A DNA stretch of 64,000 nucleotides from Cinclus cinclus (lineage: Eukaryota; Chordata; Aves; Passeriformes; Cinclidae), in contig NW_026912160.1 in NCBI RefSeq assembly GCF_963662255.1, forward strand, positions 248,001-312,000, in the 5' to 3' direction. Of this stretch, positions 24,644-38,600 are shown piece by piece. How positions within the stretch are numbered: the stretch's first letter is position 1; each line of letters starts with the position of its first letter. A model generated the notes under the pieces. The model made no database searches. It was not told the origin of the DNA and worked only from the letters and a program-made list of their open reading frames with translations. The translations under genes were made by a program, and so were the position numbers.

Positions 24644-27600
24644 CCCTGTGCTGTCACAATGCATCCCATGCCCTTTTAGGCCACTTGATGTCACAATGAA
24701 TTATTTGATTCTTGGCCTCCATCGTGGCATAATAGATGCTTGCTTCTATTGGTCCCCGTGCTGTAACAAACCATCCCTGGCAATTTAGGCCCTTTGGTGT
24801 CACAAGGGATCATTAGATTGTTAGCCTGCATTGGGTCACAATGGTTCCTTGCTTCTCTTAACCTCTGTGGTGTCACAATGCATCCCATGCCCTTTTAGGC
24901 CACTTGGTCTTACAATAAACCATTTGATTCTTGGCCTTCATGGTGTCATAATGGTTCCTTGCTTCTATAGCTCCCCATGCTGTCAGAGTCCATCCGTGGT
25001 CCTTTTGCGCCCCCTGGTGTCAAAAGGGATTCTTAGATTGTTAGCCTACATTGGGTCACAATGGTTCCTTGCTTCTCTTAACCCCTGTGGTGTCACAATG
25101 CATCCCATGCCCTTTTAGGCCACTTGATGTCACAATGAATCATTTGATTCTTGGCCTCCATGGTGGCGTAATTGTACCAGGTTTTAATTGGGCCCCATGC
25201 TTTCACAATACATCCCTGCCCCTTTTAGTCCCATTGGTGTCAAAAGGGATCATTAGATTGTTAGCCTCCATTGGGTCACAATGGATCCTTGCTTCTCTTA
25301 ACCCCTGTGCTGTCACAATGCATCCCATGCCCTTTTAGGCCACTTGATGTCACAATGAATCATTTGATTCTTGGCCTCCATGGTGGCATAATAGATCCTT
25401 GCTTCTATTGGTCCCCGTGCTGTAACAATCCATCCCTTGCCCTTTTAGGCCCATTGGTGTCACTAGGGATCATTAGATTGTTAGCCTGCAATGGGTCACA
25501 ATGGTTCCTTGCTACTCTTAACCTCTGTGGTGTCACAATGCATCCCATGCCCTTTTAGGCCACTTGATGTCACAATGAATCATTTGATTCTTGGCCTCCA
25601 TGGTGTCATAATGGTTCCTTGTTTCTATTGGGCCCCATGCTGTCACAATTCATCCCTGGCCCTTTTTATACCCCCTGGTTCCACAAGGGATCATTAGATT
25701 GTTAGCCTGCATTGGGTCACAGTGGTTCCTTGCTTCTCTTAACCTCTGTGCTGTCACAATGCATTCCAAGCCCTTTTAGGCCACTTGGTCTTACAATGAA
25801 CCATTTGATTCTTGGCCTTCATGGTGTCATAATGGTTCCTTGCTTCCATAGGTCCCCATGCTGTCAGAGTCCATCCGTGGCCCTTTTGCGCCCCCTGGTG
25901 TCACAAGGGATTCTTAGATTGTTAGCCTGCATTGGGTCACAATGGTTCCTTGGTTCTCTTAACCCCTGTGGTGTCACAATGCATCCCATGCCCTTTTAGG
26001 CCACTTGATGTCACAATGAATCATTTGATTCTTGGCCTCCATGGTGGCATAATTGTACCAGGTTTTCATTGGGCCCCATGCTTTCACAATACATCCCTGC
26101 CCCTTTTAGGCCCATTGGTGTCAAAAGGGATCATTAGATTGTTAGCCTCCATTGGGTCACAATGGATCCTTGCTTCTCTTAACGCCTGTGCTGTCACAAT
26201 GCATCCCATGCCCTTTTAGGCCACTTGATGTCACAATGAATTATTTGATTCTTGGCCTCCATGGTGGCATAATAGATCCTTGCTTCTATTGGTCCCCGTG
26301 CTGTAACAAATCATCCCTGGCCATTTAGGCCCTTTGGTGTCACAAGGGATCATTAGATTGTTAGCCTGCATTGGGTCACAATGGTTCCTTGCTTCTCTTA
26401 ACCTCTGTGCTGTCACAATGCATCCCATGCCCTTTTAGGCCACTTGGTCTTACAATAAACCATTTGATTCTTGGCCTTCATGGTGTCATAATGGTTCCTT
26501 GCTTCTATAGCTCCCCATGCTGTCAGAGTTCATCCGTGGTCATTTTGCGCCCCCTGGTGTCAAAAGGGATTCTTAGATTGTTAGCCTACATTGGGTCACA
26601 ATGGTTCCTTGCTTCTCTTAACCCCTGTGGTGTCACAATGCATCCCATGCCCTTTTAGGCCACTTGATGTCACAATGAATCATTTGATTCTTGGCCTCCA
26701 TGGTGGCGTAATTGTACCAGGTTTTAATTGGGCCCCATGCTTTCACAATACATCCCTGCCCCTTTTAGGCCCATTGGTGTCAAAAGGGATCATTAGATTG
26801 TTAGCCTCCATTGGGTCACAATGGATCCTTGCTTCTCTTAACCCCTGTGCTGTCACAATGCATCCCATGCCCTTTTAGGCCACTTGATGTCACAATGAAT
26901 TATTTGATTCTTGGCCTCCATGGTGGCATAATAGATCCTTGCTTCTATTGGTCCCCGTGCTGTAACAATCCATCCCTTGCCCTTTTAGGCCCATTGGTGT
27001 CACTAGGGATCATTAGATTGTTAGCCTGCAATGGGTCACAATGGTTCCTTGCTACTCTTAACCTCTGTGGTGTCACAATGCATCCCATGCCCTTTTAGCC
27101 CACTTGATGTCACAATGAATCATTTGATTCTTGGCCTCCATGGTGTCATAATGGTTCCTTGTTTCTATTGGGCCCCATGCTGTCACAATTCATCCCTGGC
27201 CCTTTTTATACCCCCTGGTGCCACAAGGGATCATTAGATTGTTAGCCTGCATTGGGTCACAATGGTTCCTTGCTTCTCTTAACCTCTGTGCTGTCACAAT
27301 GCATTCCAAGCCCTTTTAGGCCACTTGGTCTTACAATGAACCATTTGATTCTTGGCCTTCATGGTGTCATAATGGTTCCTTGCTTCCATAGGTCCCCATG
27401 CTGTCAGAGTCCATCCGTGGCCCTTTTGCGCCCCCTGGTGTCACAAGGGATTCTTAGATTGTTAGCCTGCATTGGGTAACAATGGTTCCTTGGTTCTCTT
27501 AACCCCTGTGGTGTCACAATGCATCCCATGCCCTTTTAGGCCACTTGATGTCACAATGAATCATTTGATTCTTGGCCTCCATGGTGGCATAATTGTACCA

Positions 27601-28412
27601 GGTTTTCATTGGGCCCCATGCTTTCACAATACATCCCTGCCCCTTTTAGGCCCATTGGTGTCAAAAGGGATCGTTAGATTGTTAGCCTCCATTGGGTCAC
27701 AATGGATCCTTGCTTCTCTTAACGCCTGTGCTGTCACAATGCATCCCATGCCCTTTTAAGCCACTTGATGTCACAATGAATTATTTGATTCTTGGACTCC
27801 ATGGTGGCATAATAGATCCTTGCTTCTATTGGTCCCCGTGCTGTAACAAACCATCCCTGGCCATTTAGGCCCTTTGGTGTCACAAGGGATCATTAGATTG
27901 TTAGCCTGCATTGGGTCACAATGGTTCCTTGCTTCTCTTAACCTCTGTGGTGTCACAATGCATCCCATGCCCTTTTAGGCCACTTGGTCTTACAATAAAC
28001 CATTTGATTCTTAGCCTTCATGGTGTCATAATGGTTCCTTGCTTCTATAGCTCCCCATGCTGTCAGAGTCCATCCGTGGTCCTTTTGCGCCCCCTGGTGT
28101 CAAAAGGGATTCTTAGATTGTTAGCCTACATTGGGTCACAATGGTTCCTTGCTTCTCTTAACCCCTGTGGTGTCACAATGCATCCCATGCCCTTTTAGGC
28201 CACTTGATGTCACAATGAATCATTTGATTCTTGGCCTCCATGGTGGCGTAATTGTACCAGGTTTTAATTGGGCCCCATGCTTTCACAATACATCCCTGCC
28301 CCTTTTAGGCCCATTGGTGTTAAAAGGGATCATTAGATTGTTAGCCTCCATTGGGTCACAATGGATCCTTGCTTCTCTTAACCCCTGTGCTGTCACAATG
28401 CATCCCATGCCC
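24644..28412 (+). repeat. Family B seven-unit HOR of 1,540 bp, about 2.5 copies
   Basis: Blocks start at 24,644, 26,184 and 27,724. The g units at 25,523, 27,063 and 28,603 keep an exact 1,540-bp spacing. Each block has one 221-bp g unit (extra T) and one 219-bp unit (CATTTAGGCCC or AATTTAGGCCC), so the indels cancel. A private AATAAA variant (ACAATAAACC) recurs once per block. Confidence 0.82.
24914..27999 (+). other. Three AATAAA hexamers, one per 1,540-bp HOR
   Basis: AATAAA occurs at 24,914-24,919, 26,454-26,459 and 27,994-27,999, produced by a G-to-A change in the usual ACAATGAACC. The exact 1,540-bp spacing shows it spread with the HOR. It matches the poly(A) signal hexamer, but there is no sign of a transcript ending here. 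I treat it as an HOR marker. Confidence 0.6.
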
Positions 28413-31400
28413 TTTTAGGCCACTTGATGTCACAATGAATCATTTGATTCTTGGCCTCCATTGTGGCATAATAGATCCTTGCTTCTATTGGTCCCCGTGC
28501 TGTAACAATCCATCCCTTGCCCTTTTAGGCCCATTGGTGTCACTAGGGATCATTAGATTGTTAGCCTGCAATGGGTCACAATGGTTCCTTGCTACTCTTA
28601 ACCTCTGTGGTGTCACAATGCATCCCATGCCCTTTTAGGCCACTTGATGTCACAATGAATCATTGGATTCTTGGCCTCCATGGTGTCATAATGGTTCCTT
28701 GTTTCTATAGGTTCCCATGCTGTCACAATTCATCCCTGGCCCTTTTTATACCCCCTGGTGCCACAAGGGATCATTAGATTGTTAGCCTGCATTGGGTCAC
28801 AATGGTTCCTTGCTTCTCTTAACCTCTGTGCTGTCACAATGCATTCCAAGCCCTTTTAGGCCACTTGGTCTTACAATGAACCATTTGATTCTTGGCCTTC
28901 ATGGTGTCATAATGGTTCCTTGCTTCCATAGGTCCCCATGCTGTCAGAGTCCATTCGTGGCCCTTTTGCGCCCCCTGGTGTCACAAGGGATTCTTAGATT
29001 GTTAGCCTGCATTGGGTAACAATGGTTCCTTGGTTCTCTTAACCCCTGTGGTGTCACAATGCATCCCATGCCCTTTTAGGCCACTTGATGTCACAATGAA
29101 TCATATGATTCTTGGCCTCCATGGTGGCGTAATTGTACCAGGTTTTAATTGGGCCCCATGCTTTCACAATACATCCCTGCCCCTTTTAGGCCCATTGGTG
29201 TCAAAAGGGATCATTAGATTGTTAGCCTCCATTGGGTCACAATGGATCCTTGCTTCTCTTAACGCCTGTGCTGTCACAATGCATCCCATGCCCTTTTAGG
29301 CCACTTGATGTCACAATGAATTATTTGATTCTTGGCCTCCATGGTGGCATAATAGATCCTTGCTTCTATTGGTCCCCGTGCTGTAACAATCCATCCCTTG
29401 CCCTTTTAGGCCCATTGGTGTCACTAGGGATCATTAGATTGTTAGCCTGCAATGGGTCACAATGGTTCCTTGCTACTCTTAACCTCTGTGGTGTCACAAT
29501 GCATCCCATGCCCTTTTAGGCCACTTGATGTCACAATGAATCATTTGATTCTTGGCCTCCATGGTGTCATAATGGTTCCTTGTTTCTATTGGGCCCCATG
29601 CTGTCACAATTCATCCCTGGCCCTTTTTATACCCCCTGGTGCCACAAGGGATCATTAGATTGTTAGCCTGCATTGGGTCACAATGGTTCCTTGCTTCTCT
29701 TAACCTCTGTGCTGTCACAATGCATTCCAAGCCCTTTTAGGCCACTTGGTCTTACAATGAACCATTTGATTCTTGGCCTTCATGGTGTCATAATGGTTCC
29801 TTGCTTCCATAGGTCCCCATGCTGTCAGAGTCCATCCGTGGCCCTTTTGCGCCCCCTGGTGTCACAAGGGATTCTTAGATTGTTAGCCTGCATTGGGTAA
29901 CAATGGATCCTTGGTTCTCTTAACCCCTGTGGTGTCACAATGCATCCCATGCCCTTTTAGGCCACTTGATGTCACAATGAATCATTTGATTCTTGGCCTC
30001 CATGGTGGCGTAATTGTACCAGGTTTTCATTGGGCCCCATGCTTTCACAATACATCCCTGCCCCTTTTAGGCCCATTGGTGTCAAAAGGGATTATTAGAT
30101 TGTTAGCCTCCATTGGGTCACAATGGATCCTTGCTTCTCTTAACCCCTGTGCTGTCACAATGCATCCCATGCCCTTTTAGGCCACTTGATGTCACAATGA
30201 ATTATTTGATTCTTGGCCTCCATGGTGGCATAATAGATCCTTGCTTCTATTGGTCCCCGTGCTGTAACAAACCATCCCTGGCCCTTTTAGGCCCTTTGGT
30301 GTCACAAGGGATCATTAGATTGTTAGCCTGCATTGGGTCACAATGGTTCCTTGCTTCTCTTAACCTCTGTGCTGTCACAATGCATCCCATGCCCTTTTAG
30401 GCCACTTGGTCTTACAATGAACCATTTGATTCTTGGCCTTCATGGTGTCATAATGGTTCCTTGCTTCTATAGCTCCCCAAGCTGTCAGAGTTCATCCGTG
30501 GTCCTTTTGCGCCCCCTGGTGTCAAAAGGGATTCTTAGATTGTTAGCCTACATTGGGTAACAATGGATCCTTGCTTCTCTTAACCCCTGTGGTGTCACAA
30601 TGCATCCCATGCCCTTTAGGCCACTTGATGTCACAATGAATCATTTGATTCTTGGCCTCCATGGTGGCGTAATTGTACCAGGTTTTCATTGGGCCCCATG
30701 CTTTCACAATACATCCCTGCCCCTTTTAGGCCCATTGGTGTCAAAAGGGATCATTAGATTGTTAGCCTCCATTGGGTCACAATGGATCCTTGCTTCTCTT
30801 AACGCCTGTGCTGTCACAATGCATCCCATGCCCTTTTAGGCCACTTGATGTCACAATGAATCATTTGATTCTTGGCCTCCACGGTGGCATAATAGATCCT
30901 TGCTTCTATTGGTCCCCGTGCTGTAACAATCCATCCCTGGCCCTTTTTATACCCCCTGGTGCCACAAGGGATCATTAGATTGTTAGCCTGCATTGGGTCA
31001 CAATGGTTCCTTGCTTCTCTTAACCTCTGTGCTGTCACAATGCATCCCATGCCCTTTTAGGCCACTTGATGTCACAATGAATCATTTGATTCTTGGCCTC
31101 CATGGTGGCATAATAGATCCTTGTTTCTATTGGTCCCCGTGTTGTAACTATTCATCCCTGCCACTTTTAGGACCCTTGGTGTCGCAAGGGATCATTAGAT
31201 TGTTAGCCTCCATTGGGTCACAATGGTTCCTTGCTTCTCTTAACCTCTGTGGTGTCACAATGCATCCCATGCCCTTTTAGGCCACTTGATGTCACAATGA
31301 ATCATTTGATTCTTGGCCTCCATGGTGGCATAATAGATCCTTGCTTCTATTGGTCCCCGTGCTGTAACAATCCATCCCTGGCCCTTTTTATACCCCCTGG

Positions 31401-32506
31401 TGCCACACGGGATCATTAGATTGTTAGCCTGCATAAGGTCACAATGGTTCCTTGCTTCTCTTAACCTCTGTGGTGTCACAATGCATTCCAAGCCCTTTTA
31501 GGCCACTTGGTCTTACAATGAACCATTTGATTCTTGGCCTTCATGGTGTCATAATGGTTCCTTGCTTCTATAGGTTCCCATGCTGTCAGAGTTCATCCGT
31601 GGTCATTTTGCGCCCCCTGGTGCCACAAAGGATTCTTAGATTGTTAGCCTGCATTGGGTCACAATGGTTCCTTGCTTCTCTTAACCCCTGTGGTGTCACA
31701 ATGCATCCCATGCCCTTTTAGGCCACTTGATGTCACAATGAATCATTTGATTCTTGGCCTCCATGGTGTCATTATGCTTCCTTGTTTCTATGGGGCCCCA
31801 TGCTGTCACAATTCATCCCTGGCCCTTTTACGCCCCCTGGTGTCAAATGGGATCCTGGGATTATTAGCCTCCATTGGGTCACAATGGATCCTTGCTTCTC
31901 TTAACCCCTGTGCTGTCACAATGCATCCCATGCCCTTTTAGGCCACTTGATGTCACAATGAATCATTTGATTCTTGGCCTCCACGGTGGCATAATAGATC
32001 CTTGCTTCTATTGGTCCCCGTGCTGTAACAATCCATCCCTGGCCCTTTTACGCCCCCTGGTGTCCAATGGGATCATGGGATTATTAGCCTCCATTGGGTT
32101 ACAATGGATCCTTGTTTCTCTTAACCTCTGTGGTGTCACAATGCATTCCAAGCCCTTTTCGGCCACTTGGTCTTACAATGAACCATTTGATTCTTGGCCT
32201 CCACGGTGGCATAATAGATCCTTGCTTCTATTGGTCCCCGTGCTGTAACAATCCATCCCTGGCCCTTTTTATACCCCCTGGTGCCACAAGGGATCATTAG
32301 ATTGTTAGCCTGCATTGGGTCACAATGGTTCCTTGCTTCTCTTAACCTCTGTGGTGTCACAATGCATCCCATGCCCTTTTAGGCCACTTGATGTCACAAT
32401 GAATCATTTGATTCTTGACCTCCATGGTGGCATAATTGTACCAGGTTTTACTTGGGCCCCATGCTGTCACAATTCATCCGAGCCCCTTTTAGGCCCATTG
32501 GTGTCA
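28413..32506 (+). repeat. Family B segment, right copy of the 4.1-kb duplication
   Basis: This is the partner of 20,490-24,583 (offset 7,923 bp). Differences include GGGTAACAATGGATCC near 30,560 where the left copy has GGGTCACAATGGTTCC, and GGGATCATGGG near 32,070 where the left copy has GGGATCCTGGG. The right edge leads directly into the 32-43 kb block. Confidence 0.82.
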
Positions 32507-35499
32507 CAAGGGATCATTAGATTGTTAGCCTGCATTGGGTCACAATGGTTCCTTGCTTCTCTTAACCCCTGTGGTGTCACAATGCATCCCATGCCCTTTT
32601 AGGCCACTTGGTCTTACAATGAACCATTTGATTCTTGGCCTTCATGGTGTCATAATGGTTCCTTGCTTCCATAGGTCCCCATGCTGTCAGAGTCCATCCG
32701 TGGCCCTTTTGCGCCCCCTGGTGTCACAAGGGATTCTTATATTGTTAGCCTGCATTGGGTCACAATGGTGCCTTGCTTCTCTTAACCCCTGTGGTGTCAC
32801 AATGCATCCCATGCCCTTTTAGGCCACTTGATGTCACAATGAATCATTTGATTCTTGGCCTCCATGGTGGCTTGATTGTATCATGTTTTCACTGGGCCCC
32901 ATGCTTTCACAATACATCCCTGACCCTTTTAGGCCCATTGGTGTCAAAAGGGATTATTAGATTGTTAGCCTCAATTGGGTGACAATGGATCCTTGCTTCT
33001 CTTAACCCCTGTGCTGTCACAATGCATCCCATGCCCTTTTAGGCCACTTGATGTCACAATGAATCATTTGATTCTTGGCCTCCACGGTGGCATAATAGAT
33101 CCTTGCTTCTATTGGTCCCCGTGCTGTAACAATCCATCCCTGGCCCTTTTTATACCCCCTGGTGCCACACGGGATCATTTGATTGTTAGCCTGCATAAGG
33201 TCACAATGGTTCCTTGCTTCTCTTAACCTCTGTGGTGTCACAATGCATTCCAAGCCCTTTTAGGCCTCTTGGTCTTACAATGAACCATTTGATTCTTGGC
33301 CTTCATGGTGTCATAATGGTTCCTTGCTTCTATAGGTTCCCATGCTGTCAGAGTTCATCCGTGGTCATTTTGCGCCCCCTGGTGCCACAAAGGATTCTTA
33401 GATTGTTAGCCTGCATTGGGTCACAATGGTTCCTTGCTTCTCTTAACCCCTGTGGTGTCACAATGCATCCCATGCCCTTTTAGGCCACTTGATGTCACAA
33501 TGAATCATTTGATTCTTGGCCTCCATGGTGTCATTATGCTTCCTTGTTTCTATTGGGCCCCATGCTGTCACAATTCATCCCTGGCCCTTTTACGCCCCCT
33601 GGTGTCAAATGGGATCCTGGGATTATTAGCCTCCATTGGGTCACAATGGATCCTTGCTTCTCTTAACCCCTGTGGTGTCACAATGCATCCCATGCCCTTT
33701 TAGGCCACTTGATGTCACAATGAATCATTTGATTCTTGGTCTCCATGGTGGCGAAATTGTACCAGGTTTTAATTGGGCCCCATGCTTTCACAATACATCC
33801 CTGCCCTTTTAGGCCCATTGGTGTCGAAAGGATCATTAGATTGTTAGCCTCCATTGGGTCACAATGATTCCGTTCTTCTCTTAACCTGTGTGGTGTCACA
33901 ATGCATCCCATGCCCTTTTAGGCCACTTGATGTCACAATGAATCATTTGATTCTTGACCTCCATGGTGGCATAATTGTACCAGGTTTTACTTGGGCCCCA
34001 TGCTGTCACAATTCATCCGAGCCCCTTTTAGGCCCATTGGTGTCACAAGGGATCATTAGATTGTTAGCCTGCATTGGGTCACAATGGTTCCTTGCTTCTC
34101 TTAACCCCTGTGGTGTCACAATGCATCCCATGCCCTTTTAGGCCACTTGGTCTTACAATGAACCATTTGATTCTTGGCCTTCCTGGTGTCATAATGGTTC
34201 CTTGCTTCTATAGGTCCCCATGCTGTCAGAGTTCATCCGTGGCCCTTTTGCGCCCCCTGGTGTCACAAGGGATTCTTATATTGTTAGCCTGCATTGGGTA
34301 ACAAAGGTTCCTTGGTTCTCTTAACCCCTGTGGTGTCACAATGCATCCCATGCCCTTTTAGGCCACTTGATGTCACAATGAATCATTTGATTCTTGGCCT
34401 CCATGGTGGCGTAATTGTACCAGGTTTTCATTTTCCCCATGCTTTCACAATACATCCCTGCCCCTTTTAGGCCCATTGGTGTCAAAAGGGATTATTAGAT
34501 TGTTAGCCTCCATTGGGTCACAATGGATCCTTGCCTCTCTTAACCCCTGTGCTGTCACAATGCATCCCATGCCCTTTTAGGCCACTTGATGTCACAATGA
34601 ATCATTTGATTCTTGGCCTCCATGGTGGCATAATAGATCCTTGCTTCTATTGGTCCCCGTGCTGTAACAAACCATCCCTGGCCATTTAGGCCCTTTGGTG
34701 TCACAAGGGATCATTAGATTGTTAGCCTGCATTGGGTCACAATGGTTCCTTGCTTCTCTTAACCTCTGTGCTGTCACAATGCATCCCATGCCCTTTTAGG
34801 CCACTTGGTCTTACAATGAACCATTTGATTCTTGGCCTTCATGGTTTCATAATGGTTCCTTGCTTCTATAGCTCCCCATGCTCTCAGAGTTCATCCGTGG
34901 TCATTTTGCGCCCCCTGGTGTCAAAAGGGATTCTTAGATTGTTAGCCTACATTGGGTCACAATGGTTCCTCGCTTCTCTTAACCCCTGTGGTGTCACAAT
35001 GCATCCCATGCCCTTTTAGGCCACTTGATGTCACAATGAATCATTTGATTCTTGGCCTCCATGATGGCATAATTGTACCAGGTTTTCATTGGGCCCCATG
35101 CTTTCACAATACATCCCTGCCCCTTTTAGGCCCATTGGTGTCAAAAGGGATCATTAGATTGTTAGCCTCCATTGGGTCACAATGGATCCTTGCTTCTCTT
35201 AACGCCTGTGCTGTCACAATGCATCCCATGCCCTTTTAGGCCACTTGATGTCACAATGAATCATTTGATTTTTGGCCTCCACGGTGGCATAATAGATCCT
35301 TGCTTCTATTGGTCCCCGTGCTGTAACAATCCATCCCTGGCCCTTTTTATACCCCCTGGTGCCACAAGGGATCATTAGATTGTTAGCCTGCATTGGGTCG
35401 CAATGGTTCCTTGCTTCTCTTAACCTCTGTGCTGTCACAATGCATCCCATGCCCTTTTAGGCCACTTGATGTCACAATGAATCATTTGATTCTTGGCCT

Positions 35500-35617
35500 C
35501 CATGGTGGCATAATAGATCCTTGCTTCTATTGGTCCCCGTGCTGTAACAATCCATCCCTGGCCCTTTTTATACCCCCCGGTGCCACAAGGGATCATTAGA
35601 TTGTTAGCCTGCATTGG
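35500..35617 (-). promoter_or_regulatory. Example CCAAT-TATA-start-context cassette
   Basis: Reading the minus strand: CCAAT at 35,617-35,613, TATAAAAA at 35,572-35,565, then GCCACCATGG at 35,509-35,500 with the ATG at 35,503. The ATG lies 69 bases after the TATA start, so initiation about 30 bases below the TATA would leave a leader of about 40 bases. The frame from this ATG has only 22 codons and stops at 35,435. Two other ATGs precede it (in AGGGATGG and TTATGCC), which weakens it as a real start. This spacing copies a textbook core promoter but may be chance fixed by amplification. Confidence 0.35.
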
Positions 35618-38600
35618 GTCACAATGGTTCCTTGCTTCTCTTAACCTCTGTGCTGTCACAATGCATTCCAAGCCCTTTTAGGCCACTTGATGTCACAATG
35701 AACCATTTGATTCTTGGCCTTCATGGTGTCATAATGGTTCCTTGCTTCTATAGGTCCCCATGCTGTCAGAGTTCATCCGTGGTCCTTTTGCGCCCCCTGG
35801 TGTCAAAAGGGATTCTTAGATTGTTAGCCTGCATTGGGTCACAATGGTGCCTTGCTTCTCTTAACCCCTGTGGTGTCACAATGCATCCCATGCCCTTTTA
35901 GGCCACTTGATGTCACAATGAATCATTTGATTCTTGGCCTCCATGGTGGCTTGATTGTACCATGTTTTCACTGGGCCCCATGCTTTCACAATACATCCCT
36001 GACCCTTTTAGGCCCATTGGTGTCAAAAGGGATCTTTAGATTGTTAGACTCAATTGGGTGACAATGGATCCTTGCTTCTCTTAACCCCTGTGCTGTCACA
36101 ATGCATCCCATGCCCTTTTAGGCCACTTGATGTCACAATGAATCATTTGATTCTTGGCCTCCACGGTGGCATAATAGATCCTTGCTTCTATTGGTCCCCG
36201 TGCTGTAACAATCCATCCCTGGCCCTTTTTATACCCCCCGGTGCCACAAGGGATCATTAGATTGTTAGCCTGCATAAGGTCACAATGGTTCCTTGCTTCT
36301 CTTAACCTCTGTGGTGTCACAATGCATTCCAAGCCCTTTTAGGCCACTTGATATCACAATGAATCATTTGATTCTTGGCCTTCATGGTGTCATAATGGTT
36401 CCTTCCTTCTATAGGTCCCCATGCTGTCAGAGTTCATCCGTGGTCATTTTGCGCCCCCTGGTGCCACAAAGGATTCTTAGAATGTTAGCCTGCATTGGGT
36501 CACAATGGTTCCTTGCTTCTCTTAACCCCTGTGGTGTCACAATGCATCCCATGCCCTTTTAGGCCACTTGATGTCACAATGAATCATTTGATTCTTGGCC
36601 TCCATGGTGGCTTGATTGTACCAGGTTTTAATTGGGCCCCATGCTTTCACAATACATCCCTGCCCTTTTAGGCCCATTGGTGTCGAAAGGATCATTAGAT
36701 TGTTAGCCTCCATTGGGTCACAATGATTCCGTTCTTCTCTTAACCTGTGTGGTGTCACAATGCATCCCATGCTCTTTTAGGCCACTTGATGTCACAATGA
36801 ATCATTTGATTCTTGGCCTTCATGGTGTCATAATGGTTCCTTGTTTCTATTGGGCCCCATGCTGTCACAATTCATCCCTGGCCCTTTTACGCCCCCTGGT
36901 GTCAAATGGGATCCTGGGATTATTAGCCTCCATTGGGTCACAATGGATCCTTGTTTCTCTTAACCCCTGTGCTGTCACAATGCATCCCATGCCCTTTTAG
37001 GCCACTTGATGTCACAATGAATCATTTGATTCTTGGCCTCCATGGTGGCATAATTGTACCAGGTTTTACTGGGGCCCCATGCTTTCACACATCATCCCTG
37101 CCCCTTTTAGGCCCATTGGTGTCACAAGGGATCATTAGATTGTTAGCCTGCATTGGGTCACAATGGTTCCTTGCTTCTCTTAACCTCTGTGCTGTCACAA
37201 TGCATTCCAAGCCCTTTTAGACCGCTTGGTCTTACAATGAACCATTTGATCTTGGTCTTCATGGTGTCATAACGGTTCCTTGATTCTATAGGTCCCCATG
37301 CTGTCAGAGTTCATCCGTGGTCCTTTTGCGCCCCCTGGTGTCAAAAGGGATTCTTAGATTGTTAGCCTACATTGGGTCACAATGGTTCCTTGCTTCTCTT
37401 AACCCCTGTGGTGTCACAATGCATCCCATGCCCTTTTAGGCCACTTGATGTCACAATGAATCATTTGATTCTTGGCCTCCATGATGGCACAATTGTACCA
37501 GGTTTTAATAGGGCCCCATGCTTTCACAATACATCCCTGACCCTTTTAGGCCCATTGGTGTCAAAAGGGATCCTTAGATTGTTAGCCTCAATTGGGTGAC
37601 AATGGATCCTTGCTTCTCTTAACCCCTGTGCTGTCACAATGCATCCCATGCCCTTTTAGGCCACTTGATGTCACAATGAATCATTTGATTCTTGGCCTCT
37701 ACGGTGGCATAATAGATCCTTGCTTCTATTGGTCCCCGTGCTGTAACAATCCATCCCTGGCCCTTTTTATACCCCCTGGTGCCACAAGGGATCATTAGAT
37801 TGTTAGCCTGCATAGGGTCACAATGGTTCCTTCCTTCTCTTAACCTCTGTGGTGTCACAATGCATTCCAGGCCCTTTTAGGCCACTTGATGACACAATGA
37901 ACCATTTGATTCTTGGCCTTCATGGTGTCATAATGGTTCCTTGCTTCTATAGCTCCCCATGCTGTCAGAGTTCATCCGTGGTCATTTTGCGCCCCCTTGT
38001 GCCACAAGGGATTCTTAGATTGTTAGCCTGCATTGGGTCACAATGGTTCCTTACTTCTCTTAACCTCTGTGGTGTCACAATGCATTCCAAGCCCTTTTAG
38101 GCCACTTGGTCTTACAATGAACCATTTGATTCTTGGCCTTCATGGTGTCATAATAGATCCTTGCTTCTATTGGTCCCCGTGCTGTAACAATCCATCCTTG
38201 GCCCTTTTAGGCCCTTTGGTGTCACAAGGGATCATTAGATTGTTAGCCTGCATTGGGTCACAATGGTTCCTTGCTTCTCTTAACCCCTGTGGTGTCACAA
38301 TGCATCCCATGCCCTTTTAGGCCACTTGATGTCACAATGAATCATTTGATTCTTGGCCTCCATGGTGGCGTAATTGTACCAGGTTTTAATTGGGCCCCAT
38401 GCTTTCACAATACATCCCTGCCCCTTTTAGGCCCATTGGTGTCACAAGGGATCATTAGATTGTTAGCCTCCATTGGGTCACAATGGATCCTTGCTTCTCT
38501 TAACCCCTGTGCTGTCACAATGCATCCCATGCCCTTTTAGGCCACTTGATGTCACAATGAATTATTTGATTCTTGGCCTCCATGGTGGCATAATAGATCC

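Noticed and set aside
24914..27999. Functional poly(A) signals
   Set aside because: The AATAAA hexamers arise from one substitution copied with the HOR. There is no downstream GU-rich element or gene context.
35435..35671. Minus-strand 78-codon frames starting at a true ATG, repeated in most TATA-type units
   Set aside because: They read straight through the satellite, including the TATA-like bases, and vary freely between copies. The repeat structure explains them without a protein.
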